From: Treponema sp.
GTDB lineage: Bacteria; Spirochaetota; Spirochaetia; Treponematales; Breznakiellaceae
Direction: 5' to 3'
Assembly: GCA_009784995.1 (NCBI GenBank)
Contig: WQXE01000038.1
Coordinates: forward strand, 1 to 13,945
Length of the DNA: 13,945 nt
Shown: positions 6,224-13,945 of the stretch, piece by piece
How positions within the stretch are numbered: the first letter of the stretch is position 1
Layout: the number at the start of each line of letters is the position of its first letter
The notes under the pieces: model-generated
The model's input: only the letters and a program-made list of their open reading frames with translations
Told to the model about the DNA's origin: nothing
Database searches by the model: none
Position numbers and translations under genes: made by a program

Positions 6224-7567
6224 ATGAACAAAGAAGAGATAATCGGGCTTATCAAAGAAGGTTCCCTTGATATATCAAAACTAAAAATTCTCTTTTCTGA
6301 CATGAATACCGTAGATATTGCCGAAATTTTCGAAGAACTGGAAAGAGATGAAATTATCAGTATGTTCAGGATTCTTCCAAAAGCAATCGCGTCTGATGTT
6401 TTCGCGTACGTTGATATTGACCATCAGCAGACTATTATAGAAGCTCTAACAGATTCGGAAATCGGCGAAATCATGAATAAGCTCTTTGTTGATGATGCCG
6501 TAGACTTTATAGAAGAAATGCCCGCTAATGTGGTAAGGCGAGTATTAAAAAATGTAAAACCAGAAAAACGCAAGCAAATAAATCAAATACTTCAATACCC
6601 CGACGATTCCGCGGGAAGCATTATGACCACAGAGTTTGTCGATTTACGCGAAGACGCGAAGGTAAGAGAAGCTTTTGATACCATCCGAAATATCGGACTT
6701 AATAAAGAAACCATTTATACCTGTTATGTGATACGCAGGGATAGAGTTCTAGTAGGCGTAATCACCGCGAAGGATTTGATGCTCGCGCGTCCTCATGATC
6801 GAATCGGCGATTTAATGGATTCAAACATCGTTTTCGCGCATACCACAGATGACAGAGAAGCGATTGCCGATCTATTCCATAAATATAGTTTAATGACAAT
6901 GCCTGTTGTAGACAAAGAACAGCGTCTTGTCGGCATTATTACTGTTGACGACATCGTTGACGTTATAGTCGAAGAAAGTACCGAAGATATCGAAAAGATG
7001 GCAGCTCTTGTTCCGTCTGATGATCCTTATTTAAAAACAACTGTTTTTAAACACGCGAAAAACCGTTTTTTATGGATGTTAATCCTTATGCTTTCGGCGA
7101 CAATTACCGGAACAATTATTTCCAGTTTTGAAAATGGTTTAATGGCTTTGCCAATTCTTATGGCTTTTATTCCTATGCTTATGAATACTGGCGGTATAGC
7201 GGGATCCCAGTCATCAACACTGATTGTTCGAGGTATGGCGGTAGGTGAAATTGGTTTAAGAGATATCGCGATTGTTTTATGGAAAGAACTGCGTGTTGGA
7301 ATTCTTTGCGGACTTGGTCTTGGGCTTGTAAATTTTATTCGTGTTTTTATTATGAATGATCAGAACTGGAAGTTGTGCTTAACGATAACACTTTCTCTTT
7401 TTTGTACAATTCTTATGGCAAAAACTGTTGGAAGTGTCTTGCCTATTTTAGCCAAACGTATAAAAATTGACCCGGCGATTATGTCAGCGCCTCTTTTAAC
7501 AACAATTGTAGACGCGGTTTCTTTAATTATTTATTTTTCAGTCGCGAAAATAATTCTGGGATTATAA
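6224..7567 (+). CDS. mgtE: Magnesium transporter MgtE
   Basis: MgtE is a homodimeric Mg2+ channel gated by cytosolic Mg2+. The 447-residue protein has the usual order: an N-terminal helical domain (about 10-120), two CBS domains (about 130-250), and a membrane domain (about 275-447). The start ATG 6224 has AAGGG 7 nt upstream and gives the usual family length. A longer GTG start at 6185 would lie at the predicted transcript start. Asp430 in TTIVDAVS matches the pore Mg2+-binding Asp432 of Thermus MgtE. The signature normally written DTGGNxGSQS reads NTGGIAGSQS here, losing the conserved Asn. The stop overlaps the tatD ATG by one base (TAATG). Confidence 0.95.
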   Translation: MNKEEIIGLIKEGSLDISKLKILFSDMNTVDIAEIFEELERDEIISMFRILPKAIASDVFAYVDIDHQQTIIEALTDSEIGEIMNKLFVDDAVDFIEEMPANVVRRVLKNVKPEKRKQINQILQYPDDSAGSIMTTEFVDLREDAKVREAFDTIRNIGLNKETIYTCYVIRRDRVLVGVITAKDLMLARPHDRIGDLMDSNIVFAHTTDDREAIADLFHKYSLMTMPVVDKEQRLVGIITVDDIVDVIVEESTEDIEKMAALVPSDDPYLKTTVFKHAKNRFLWMLILMLSATITGTIISSFENGLMALPILMAFIPMLMNTGGIAGSQSSTLIVRGMAVGEIGLRDIAIVLWKELRVGILCGLGLGLVNFIRVFIMNDQNWKLCLTITLSLFCTILMAKTVGSVLPILAKRIKIDPAIMSAPLLTTIVDAVSLIIYFSVAKIILGL

Positions 7568-8384
7568 TGCTTGTCGACGCTCACTGTCATCCTTTTGATC
7601 TTAAAAATATTTTTAAAGAAAGCGAACAACAGCGTAAAGACCTGGGAGTGTTAGCCGTTGCAAGCGCGTGTTTTCCTGAAGATCTTATTATTAACGATGA
7701 TTCTATTCTTCCTTGTTTTGGCATTCACCCGCAGCTGCCTGCCATATATATGGCAAACAATGATCTAGATATAGAAAAAAAATTAAACGATCATATACAA
7801 TTTCTGCGAAATCTAACAAAAGAAAAAAAAATCGCGGCTATTGGCGAATGCGGGTTTGATCTTTTTAACGCAGCGTACAAAGAAACAGAAATAATTCAAG
7901 ACAGGCTTTTTACAGAACATTTGGAAATCGCTCTACAATATAATCTTCCCATTGTCCTTCATGTACGCAGAGCAATACATAAAATATTCACGCAAACAAA
8001 AACTTTATCAAAGTGTAAATCTGTAATTTTTCATCATGGTCCGGCACTTATGAAGAAGCGCTTTCACTTTTGCGGCATAAAGTAAACGTTTATTTTTCTT
8101 TTGGCAATACAATAACGCTTAATCATAAACAAGCGATTCGAAGCTGCGCCTTACTTCCAATAGACAGACTCCTTACAGAAACTGACGCGCCGTATCAGAC
8201 GCGAAGAGGAAATCAATTTTCCAGCTGGGAGGATTTGCCGTTAATACTCGAAACAATGTCAGCTTTGCGATGTGAAGCGGGGAATAACATTTCTAAAGAG
8301 GAGCTGGAAACACAAATTGAATTAAATTTTCGAAAGAACTTCACGCCAAGTCGCAAAGGCGCAGAGGGCGCAAAGGATTACTAA
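7567..8384 (+). pseudogene. tatD: TatD-family metal-dependent hydrolase, frameshifted
   Basis: TatD proteins are TIM-barrel metal-dependent nucleases. The first frame (7567-8085) carries the metal ligands HCH (His6, His8), GECGFD (Glu94), LHVRR (His132) and His156. The sequence then continues in another frame from about 8034 (WSGTYEEALSLLRHKVNVYF) to LLTETDAPY and a stop at 8382-8384. Inserting one base after the CAT codon at 8032-8034 would give FHSWSGTYEEA, restoring about 272 residues with all catalytic residues. I infer a 1-nt deletion or a sequencing error. The last residues, TPSRKGAEGAKDY, are encoded by a dispersed repeat, not by native tatD sequence. It is translationally coupled to mgtE (TAATG). 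Confidence 0.88.
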
Positions 8385-8418
8385 TATTAGCTTTGCGTTC
8401 TTAGCGTCTTTGCGTGAA
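8340..8418. repeat. Palindromic dispersed repeat between convergent genes, probable bidirectional terminator
   Basis: The left arm 8340-8376 (TTCACGCC... to ...GCGCAAAG) and the right arm 8391-8418 (CTTTGCG... to ...GCGTGAA) are inverted relatives built on a 9-bp period. The left arm has about one extra unit. The centre is the 10-bp palindrome CTAATATTAG (8381-8390), and CGCAAAG (8369-8375) pairs with CTTTGCG (8391-8397). AACT occurs at both edges (8337-8340 and 8417-8420) and could be a short target duplication, but it overlaps the repeat end. The element lies between the convergent tatD and ntrC-type genes and could fold into a long hairpin in both transcripts. There is no strong T-tract, so terminator function is inferred. 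Confidence 0.7.
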
Positions 8419-9789
8419 CTAATCTTCTATTTTATTTTCTTGTTCTTTAAACCCATATTCGGCGAGTTTGCGGATTAAAGTTTTTCTTCCAATATCCAGT
8501 GTTTCGGCAGCTTTACTTTTATTTCCTTTACAATGCGAAAGTGTATCATGGATAATTATTTTTTCACATTCAATCATATTCGATCCAAGCCTGATATTTA
8601 TCCAGCCGTCGTCATCAGCGTTCCGGAAAACAGGCGGGAGGTCATCTACAGCGATTACATTTGATTGACACATAACAACAGCGCTTTCGATGCAGTTGCG
8701 CAATTCGCGGATATTTCCGGGCCAATCGTAAGCGTAAAGGCGCGACCTTACCTTTTCATGTATACCTTCGATGGTTTTTCCGTTTTCCCGCGCGAATTCC
8801 TTTAAGAAAGCGGCAGCCAAAACAGGAATATCGTCTTTTCTTTCGCGTAACGGGGGAACGTGAATAGTAACAACGTTCAATCTAAAATATAAATCATCTC
8901 TGAAATTTCCTTTTTCTATTTCCAGTTTTAAATCTTTATTTGTAGCGGCGATAATACGAACATCCGTTTCTATTGTTTTTTCTCCGCCTACCCTTTCAAA
9001 TTTCTTTTCCTGTAATACACGCAAAAGTTTTATTTGAATATTTTGATCAATTTCGCCGATTTCATCCAAAAATAAAGTTCCGCCGGACGCGAGTTCAAAA
9101 CGCCCTCTTCTTTGAGAAACCGCTCCTGTAAATGAACCTTTTTCGTGTCCAAAAAGCTCACTTTCAAGCAATGACGAAGAAAGAGCCGCGCAATGTACTT
9201 TAACAAACGGTTGGTCTTTTCTTGGAGACAATTCATGAATAGCGTCCGCTACAAGTTCTTTCCCAACACCTGATTCACCGGTTACCAAAATCGAAGCTTT
9301 TGTAGGAGCCGCTTTGCTCATCGTATCAAAAACATCTTTCATGTTGCGGGAATTACCAATGATGGATTTAAACTGCTTCCTTCGCTCAAGCTCTTCTTCC
9401 ATTCTGCGATGCTGGAAAAACAATTCCCTTGTATCCAGCGCTCTTTTTACTTTTAAAGAAAGATGATCGAGGTCTACAGGTTTGGAAAGAAAATCCCAGG
9501 CGCCTTCTCTCATGGCGGTAACAGCGCTTTCAACTGTACCGTGTCCAGTTAATATAATTACGGGAAAACCGGGAGCTCTCGCGAGTATTCGCCGCATTAA
9601 TTCATCGCCGGTTAAACCTGGCATTTTTAAATCTGTTATTACAAGATCGATATCTCCGCTCGCGAAACGATTCCAACCCTCTTCTCCGTCGGCAGCGCAT
9701 ACTACTTCATATCCGTCATTTTGTAAAAATTCGGCAAGTCCTTCGCGTATGTTTTTTTCATCGTCAATTACAAGTAATCGAAAGTTCAT
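8419..9789 (-). CDS. NtrC-family sigma54-dependent response regulator
   Basis: The protein receives phosphate from a kinase and then uses ATP to open sigma54 promoters. The 456 residues have the full layout. The receiver domain (1-115) has Asp9, Asp10, phospho-acceptor Asp53, Thr81 and Lys103. The AAA+ domain has Walker A GESGVGKE (171-178), the sigma54-contact loop as GSFTGA (218-223), and Walker B LFLDE (239-243). A Fis-type helix-turn-helix closes the protein (about 420-447, GNKSKAAETLDIGRKTLIRKL). GSFTGA replaces the more common GAFTGA and is a known natural variant. The ATG overlaps the stop of the kinase gene by 4 nt (ATGA), marking a cognate pair. It resembles the Treponema AtoC-like regulator. 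The targets are unknown. Confidence 0.95.
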   Translation of the reverse strand: MNFRLLVIDDEKNIREGLAEFLQNDGYEVVCAADGEEGWNRFASGDIDLVITDLKMPGLTGDELMRRILARAPGFPVIILTGHGTVESAVTAMREGAWDFLSKPVDLDHLSLKVKRALDTRELFFQHRRMEEELERRKQFKSIIGNSRNMKDVFDTMSKAAPTKASILVTGESGVGKELVADAIHELSPRKDQPFVKVHCAALSSSLLESELFGHEKGSFTGAVSQRRGRFELASGGTLFLDEIGEIDQNIQIKLLRVLQEKKFERVGGEKTIETDVRIIAATNKDLKLEIEKGNFRDDLYFRLNVVTIHVPPLRERKDDIPVLAAAFLKEFARENGKTIEGIHEKVRSRLYAYDWPGNIRELRNCIESAVVMCQSNVIAVDDLPPVFRNADDDGWINIRLGSNMIECEKIIIHDTLSHCKGNKSKAAETLDIGRKTLIRKLAEYGFKEQENKIED

Positions 9790-10976
9790 GTTTTATTATC
9801 TCCATTATACTCTAAAAAACGGGTTTCTTTCTGCGGTATTGGAAGAATTATTTTAAACTCCGCTCCTGTTCCGGGCATTGAATCTACCGATATTTCGCCG
9901 TGATGTTCCCTAATTATCTTATATACTTGAGTAAGTCCCAATCCTGTCCCTGTTTCGGTTGTTGTAAAATACGGTTCAAATATTTTACCCAAATTTTCTT
10001 TTGTAATGCCAATTCCTGTATCACAAACAGATATTCTTATTTCGTTATCGGCATAACCTGTAGCGATTGTAAAAACTCCTCCATCCGGCATTGCCGCCTG
10101 GGCGTTTTTTACAAGATTTAAAAGCGCTTGTTTAAAAAATCGTTCATCTATTTGAGTATTTGGCAAATTTTCATCAAGTTCCAAAAAACACATTATATTT
10201 GACTGCTCCATTTCGTAGCGTACAAAATCCATTATCTGCGTAATTAATTTGTTTAAATTACCTTCCCGTAATTCAAGATTCATAGGGCGGACAGCAAAAA
10301 GAAAATCAACAACAATACGATTGAGTCTTTCCACTTCTTCTTTTAATACATTAAAATATTTATCAAAAGATAAATCAATTTGCTCTTCATTATTTTTTTC
10401 GAATGAATTTATTTTTTTAGCAATCGCTTTTTGAAGTAATTGTAAATGAATAGATATTGAAGCTAACGGATTTTTTATTTCATGAGCGACACCAGCGGCT
10501 AATGTTGTAAGGCTGGCGAGGTTTTCAGCTCTTCTAAGCCGCGCTTCGTCTTTTCGTTTTTCTGTAATATCATCTATGTAAATAAGAGTTCCGGTTATTT
10601 GTTTATTTTGCACCAGCGGAACAACATTAATAGAAAGGAGCCTGTTTTTCCCCTGATTTTCTATATCAATTTCCCTGTCTACTACCCGTTCCCTGTTAAT
10701 AATTATATTTTTGAACGCTTCAACTATTCTTTCATCTTTTATCGCGGTTCGTAATTTCATTCCTTCAATATAATTCATTGGTATAAGACGCTGAGCGCAT
10801 TTATTTGCCATAATAAGATTGTACGCTTCATCACAAACTAAAATTCCCTTATCGATGGAATCTAAAACATTTTCAAGAAGATTTATTTCACTTACAGCGG
10901 AAATTAAAAGTTCACGGCGTTTTTCTTCGTTTAATTTGTCCAGTTTTTTTATCGCGCGCCGGAAAAAATCAACCAT
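9786..10976 (-). CDS. Soluble PAS-domain sensor histidine kinase, NtrB-like
   Basis: This 396-residue kinase has no transmembrane helix or signal peptide, so it senses a cytoplasmic signal. An N-terminal helical stretch is followed by a PAS domain (about 33-140, containing DSIDKGILVCDE and YIDDITEKR). The phosphorylation site is His165 in AAGVAHEIKNPL. The ATP-binding domain has the N box NLVKNAQAAM (Asn291), DTGIGI (319-324), FEPYFTT (333-339) and GTGLGL (343-348). All catalytic boxes are intact. It starts 1 nt after the stop of the holB-like gene and overlaps the response regulator as ATGA. The ligand cannot be told from the sequence. Confidence 0.94.
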   Translation of the reverse strand: MVDFFRRAIKKLDKLNEEKRRELLISAVSEINLLENVLDSIDKGILVCDEAYNLIMANKCAQRLIPMNYIEGMKLRTAIKDERIVEAFKNIIINRERVVDREIDIENQGKNRLLSINVVPLVQNKQITGTLIYIDDITEKRKDEARLRRAENLASLTTLAAGVAHEIKNPLASISIHLQLLQKAIAKKINSFEKNNEEQIDLSFDKYFNVLKEEVERLNRIVVDFLFAVRPMNLELREGNLNKLITQIMDFVRYEMEQSNIMCFLELDENLPNTQIDERFFKQALLNLVKNAQAAMPDGGVFTIATGYADNEIRISVCDTGIGITKENLGKIFEPYFTTTETGTGLGLTQVYKIIREHHGEISVDSMPGTGAEFKIILPIPQKETRFLEYNGDNKT

Positions 10977-10977
10977 G

Positions 10978-12300
10978 TCAGCCTCTTATTAAATCTTTTT
11001 TTAATTTAAAATATAGATTTTCCAAAGCCGAAGTTACATTAATATTTAATACATCTACCGCAGTTACCGCTTCGCTTGTATTTTTTTTAAATATATCATT
11101 ACATTTTATTCCATGCGGATCGTTAACATTTCGCGTTACATCATTTATTTGATCAAGACATATTTTAATAAAACTAGAAAAAGAATCGTTTTCAAAATTT
11201 CCGCTTTTTGATACAATGGTTTTAATCAAACTTATTCCTTTTACTGAAGAATCAATACCTGTTTCTTTCGCGATTGGCGCGTAACGTAATCCAATTGAAT
11301 TAATAATTTCCGGTATTGTTTTTATACCATTTTTTTTCATGTAAATAGAAACAGTCCGCATTATAGAAACAATAAAACAGGCGGCAAGAGGATACAATGT
11401 TTCGTTTTTCTGCGGCATAAATGAGTTTAAATAAGCGTTAACAAGTGAATTTCCCTTTTCAACCGGTTTTTCGTTTATGTTATCCTGAAACACTCTGCGG
11501 ATAACTTCTTTTTCACTTTCTTCACTTCTTTTTATAAAACGATACGGTCTAAGACGCGATAAAATTGTAGGCATGATCGCTTCGCGTCTTTGCGCTGTAA
11601 GCACTATATTTACAGAAACAGGCGGCTCTTCAAGAAGTTTTAAAAGTGAATTACGTCCTTCTTCTCTCATATTTTCCGCGTTTTCAATTATTAATGTTTT
11701 ATTTTTTCCGGAAGGAGCGAGCCTGCACCAATAAGAAGCTTTTCTTATATGCCCTATCGGTATAATGTTTCCAATTCCGTCATTTTCCAAAACCAGCGCG
11801 TCTTTTACCAGTGAATCACAAAGTTTTTTTAAAGCGTCATTTTCACAATTTTGAGAATTTATCCAAAAATCGCCTAACTTTTCATCAAACGATTGTAATA
11901 CAGAAGAAATTTTTGAAAGTTTTGGATCATCTTCCATCAGAATCGGAGAAAATCGAAGCAGTAATTTACGAAGCGATCTAAAAAAAAGATGTTTACAGCC
12001 CGCGTTCGAAGGGTTTCTTGAATACGCGCTGTAACAAGCCGATATTTCCATCGCGAACGACCGGTTCCCAAGTACCAATAGATCTTCGTGTTGCAGATAA
12101 CGGTGGCTTTCGCAGGAAGAACAAGCGCATTTCAATGCCGCGTCGTTTTCGCAGGAAAGAACGCGAGCCAGTTCCAAAGCGGCACTGCCTTTTCCCAAAT
12201 TGGACTGACCAAAAAACAACATGGAAGGAGCGTTGCGGCTGTTTAATATATCATCGCGTAATTGTAAAACAGCGCCCTGATCGATTATATTTTCAAACAT
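10978..12300 (-). CDS. holB: DNA polymerase III delta-prime-like clamp-loader ATPase
   Basis: This 440-residue protein belongs to the clamp-loader AAA+ group (gamma/tau/delta-prime), whose complex loads the sliding clamp in replication. The start MFENIIDQGAV (12300) has a perfect GGAGGT site 5 nt upstream. Visible parts: a degenerate P-loop GQSNLGKGS; a zinc-binding pattern with CACSSC preceded by another Cys; the helix ENAENMREEGRNSLLKLLEEPP; and SRLRPYRF where the SRC motif is expected. The non-canonical P-loop fits delta-prime, which usually does not hydrolyse ATP. An unusually long segment separates the zinc motif from the sensor region. It overlaps cvpA by 8 nt. The exact subunit name is inferred. 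Confidence 0.78.
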   Translation of the reverse strand: MFENIIDQGAVLQLRDDILNSRNAPSMLFFGQSNLGKGSAALELARVLSCENDAALKCACSSCESHRYLQHEDLLVLGNRSFAMEISACYSAYSRNPSNAGCKHLFFRSLRKLLLRFSPILMEDDPKLSKISSVLQSFDEKLGDFWINSQNCENDALKKLCDSLVKDALVLENDGIGNIIPIGHIRKASYWCRLAPSGKNKTLIIENAENMREEGRNSLLKLLEEPPVSVNIVLTAQRREAIMPTILSRLRPYRFIKRSEESEKEVIRRVFQDNINEKPVEKGNSLVNAYLNSFMPQKNETLYPLAACFIVSIMRTVSIYMKKNGIKTIPEIINSIGLRYAPIAKETGIDSSVKGISLIKTIVSKSGNFENDSFSSFIKICLDQINDVTRNVNDPHGIKCNDIFKKNTSEAVTAVDVLNINVTSALENLYFKLKKDLIRG

Positions 12301-12790
12301 TCGCGACCTCCATTGAAGATGGCAAACTGTCATTTCCTGTGATAAATGGCAGTAAAAGACGCGCGAAAAAGCTATTGTCCAATAATTCAGAAGAATCAAA
12401 CAAGGGCTGAATTTTTAAAAGGAAAAGTATTAAACTGACAACTACAATGCCTTCGGCAAATCCAAAAATAATACCAATAAAACTGTCAGCTCCGGTAAGA
12501 CTTATTTGATCGATTATATTTAAAAGAATTTTTTCCAATAATTTAATAATGGAACAAACAATAATAAACAGTAATACAAAAGCGATAATCTCAGGGATTA
12601 TTTCCGATTCGGGTAAAAACTTTTCCCTTATAAACTGACCGCCGTTTTTATAAAAATATAATGACGCGAAAAGACCAAACACAATACCTGCCATTGATAA
12701 TAGTTCGCTTACAAAACCTTTAAGATAACAACGAATCATTAAAAGTCCGATTAAAGCGACAAAAACAATATCAATAACGGAAAAAGTCAT
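12293..12790 (-). CDS. cvpA: CvpA-family membrane protein
   Basis: This 165-residue inner-membrane protein has four predicted helices (about 5-20, 27-46, 64-83 and 101-123). The family features GFVSELLSMAG in the first half and DSFIGIIFGFAEGIVV before the last helix are present. CvpA is needed for colicin V production in E. coli and for envelope homeostasis elsewhere, but its mechanism is not settled. The ATG overlaps the murG stop by 4 nt (ATGA). Its last codons contain the ribosome binding site of the holB-like gene, so the three are translationally linked. Confidence 0.88.
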   Translation of the reverse strand: MTFSVIDIVFVALIGLLMIRCYLKGFVSELLSMAGIVFGLFASLYFYKNGGQFIREKFLPESEIIPEIIAFVLLFIIVCSIIKLLEKILLNIIDQISLTGADSFIGIIFGFAEGIVVVSLILFLLKIQPLFDSSELLDNSFFARLLLPFITGNDSLPSSMEVANV

Positions 12791-13914
12791 TTAATTCCTC
12801 CGCCAATTATTTTTTCATAAAGAACATCAGCTATTATTCCCGCACCGTCTTTTTCTCCAATTTTTGCCGACGCGCGAGCCATTGTTTTTTTCTTTTCATC
12901 ATCATTATTAATTGAATTTATCGCCAACAATAATTCCTGAATATCAACATTTCCGCTTTCAGTATAATGAGATGATAAAACCAGCGCCGCTCCCGCGCGT
13001 TTAAAATATTCGGCGTTTTCAATTTGGTCTCCCCTTGTACCTTTTCCTCTTAACGGCAAAAGTAACATTGGTTTGCCTAATACAGCCCATTCCCAAATTC
13101 CAGCTCCGCTTCGGCCCATAACAAGATCACAAGCCGCCATTACATGAGGCATTTCTTCTTTTATATATGGAAATGGTTTATATTTATCATTCGCGGGAAT
13201 ATCCCATGAAAGGTTAGGACCTGTTTGATGCACTACAGTATAAATTTCGGTTAAATGCGGTAAAGCTGCGCGAACAAGATCGTTTATTTCCTTCGCTCCC
13301 TGACTTCCGCCTAAAACTAATAATATTTTTGTTTCATCTTTTATTCCAAGAAAAGCTCTTCCTTTGGCGGCATCCGCGTTTCTAAAATCGCCGCGCACGG
13401 GATTTCCGCTTACGATTATTCGTTCGTGAAATTTCCGTGGAAAAAAACGAATAGTATCTTCGTAAGCTGTAAATATTTTTCCAGATTTGTTAACAAAACG
13501 CGTATTTAATTTCGTGGCAAGACCGGGGCTAAAATCTGATTCATGAGTAAAAACAGAAATACCAAGCGAAAAAGCCGCGGCGCACGGAGGAACGCTTACA
13601 AAACCGCCTTTGGAAAAAAGTAATACAACTTTTTGTTTTTTAAGTATTTTTCGGGAAGCGAGAAATCCGCCTGTAACTTTAAAAAAATCTATAATTGTAC
13701 GCAGAGAAAAATAACGTCTGAGTTTTCCTGAAGGCACTCCGAAGAATTCAATTCCAGCGGCTTCTACAATAGAACGATCTATGCCGGTTGAGGAACCAAT
13801 CCAAAATAACCTATACTCGCAGCCGCTTAAAAGTTTTTTTAACGCCGCGGCAACCGCAAGTCCCGGGTATATATGCCCTCCTGTCCCTCCCCCAGTAAAA
13901 GCGATACTTACCAT
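12787..13914 (-). CDS. murG: UDP-N-acetylglucosamine transferase MurG
   Basis: MurG adds N-acetylglucosamine to lipid I, giving lipid II, on the cytoplasmic face of the membrane in peptidoglycan synthesis. The 375-residue protein has the N-terminal glycine loop GGGTGGHIYPGL (from residue 8), GNPVRGDF, the second glycine loop LGGSQGAKEIND, the donor-site signature MGRSGAGIWEWAVLGKPMLLLPL, and a conserved QIENAEYF. All family motifs are present. The start is fixed by the close fit of MVSIAFTGGGTGGH and by the lack of any other in-frame start before an upstream stop. There is no Shine-Dalgarno. A -10 box lies 6 nt upstream. It is the first visible gene of the minus-strand operon. Confidence 0.97.
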   Translation of the reverse strand: MVSIAFTGGGTGGHIYPGLAVAAALKKLLSGCEYRLFWIGSSTGIDRSIVEAAGIEFFGVPSGKLRRYFSLRTIIDFFKVTGGFLASRKILKKQKVVLLFSKGGFVSVPPCAAAFSLGISVFTHESDFSPGLATKLNTRFVNKSGKIFTAYEDTIRFFPRKFHERIIVSGNPVRGDFRNADAAKGRAFLGIKDETKILLVLGGSQGAKEINDLVRAALPHLTEIYTVVHQTGPNLSWDIPANDKYKPFPYIKEEMPHVMAACDLVMGRSGAGIWEWAVLGKPMLLLPLRGKGTRGDQIENAEYFKRAGAALVLSSHYTESGNVDIQELLLAINSINNDDEKKKTMARASAKIGEKDGAGIIADVLYEKIIGGGIK

Positions 13915-13920
13915 GCGGTA

Positions 13921-13929
13921 ATTATAACA
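13921..13929 (-). promoter_or_regulatory. Extended -10 promoter element of murG
   Basis: On the minus strand TG-T-TATAAT (13929-13921) is a perfect extended -10 box ending 6 nt before the murG ATG. The -35 region would fall mostly beyond the window edge. The predicted transcript start is the A of ATG, which would give a leaderless mRNA. Confidence 0.55.
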
Positions 13930-13945
13930 TGGATTTACTTTTTAA

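Noticed and set aside
11570..11605. TTCGCGTCTTTGCGC in the holB-like gene as another member of the dispersed repeat family
   Set aside because: It encodes the expected clamp-loader sequence TAQRREAIMPT, so the similarity is probably chance.

Overview
The window comes from an AT-rich bacterium and looks most like a Treponema-type spirochaete. Three things point there: spirochaete-style lipoproteins with relaxed lipoboxes (YFSC and FYSC), a minus-strand murG-cvpA-holB-like-histidine kinase-sigma54 activator cluster of a kind I remember from Treponema (not verified by search), and a prfA-prmC pair. Most of the window is dense core genome. The accessory part is the left end (about 1-950).

Layout. 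1-59 (-) is the first 19 or so codons of a gene with a hydrophobic N-terminus, cut by the window edge. 60-470 has no gene but is full of repeats: two tight hairpins, a MITE-like element with 32-bp imperfect inverted arms (17 bp perfect), and three perfect 9-bp tandem repeats. 470-880 (-) holds a small DUF5678-like gene followed by the decayed remnant of a retropepsin-like aspartic protease. 950-2892 (-) is a two-gene unit: a single-pass membrane protein, then a coiled-coil/Pro-rich/TPR lipoprotein. 2977-6123 (+) is prfA-prmC-capA (release factor 1, its GGQ methyltransferase, and a CapA-like lipoprotein). 6224-8384 (+) is mgtE followed by a tatD gene broken by a 1-nt frameshift. 8419-13914 (-) is murG-cvpA-holB-like-sensor kinase-NtrC-type regulator, with overlaps or 1-nt gaps throughout, so it is almost certainly one operon.

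How the genes work together. PrmC methylates the GGQ glutamine of the RF1 encoded just upstream. MgtE imports Mg2+, and the downstream TatD would be a metal-dependent nuclease if intact. MurG makes lipid II. The soluble kinase and NtrC-type regulator form a cognate two-component pair that should act with sigma54.

Most notable observations: (1) a dispersed repeat family built on CTTTGCGTC-like units. One related copy lies in frame inside prmC. A palindromic copy sits between the convergent tatD and ntrC-type genes, supplies the last codons of tatD, and probably acts as a bidirectional terminator. (2) prfA and murG each have a -10 box exactly 6 nt before the ATG and no Shine-Dalgarno, which suggests leaderless mRNAs. 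(3) The DUF5678-like/retropepsin pair looks like a small, poorly described two-gene module caught in decay. (4) The MgtE pore signature GN-x-G-x-Q reads GI-x-G-x-Q here.
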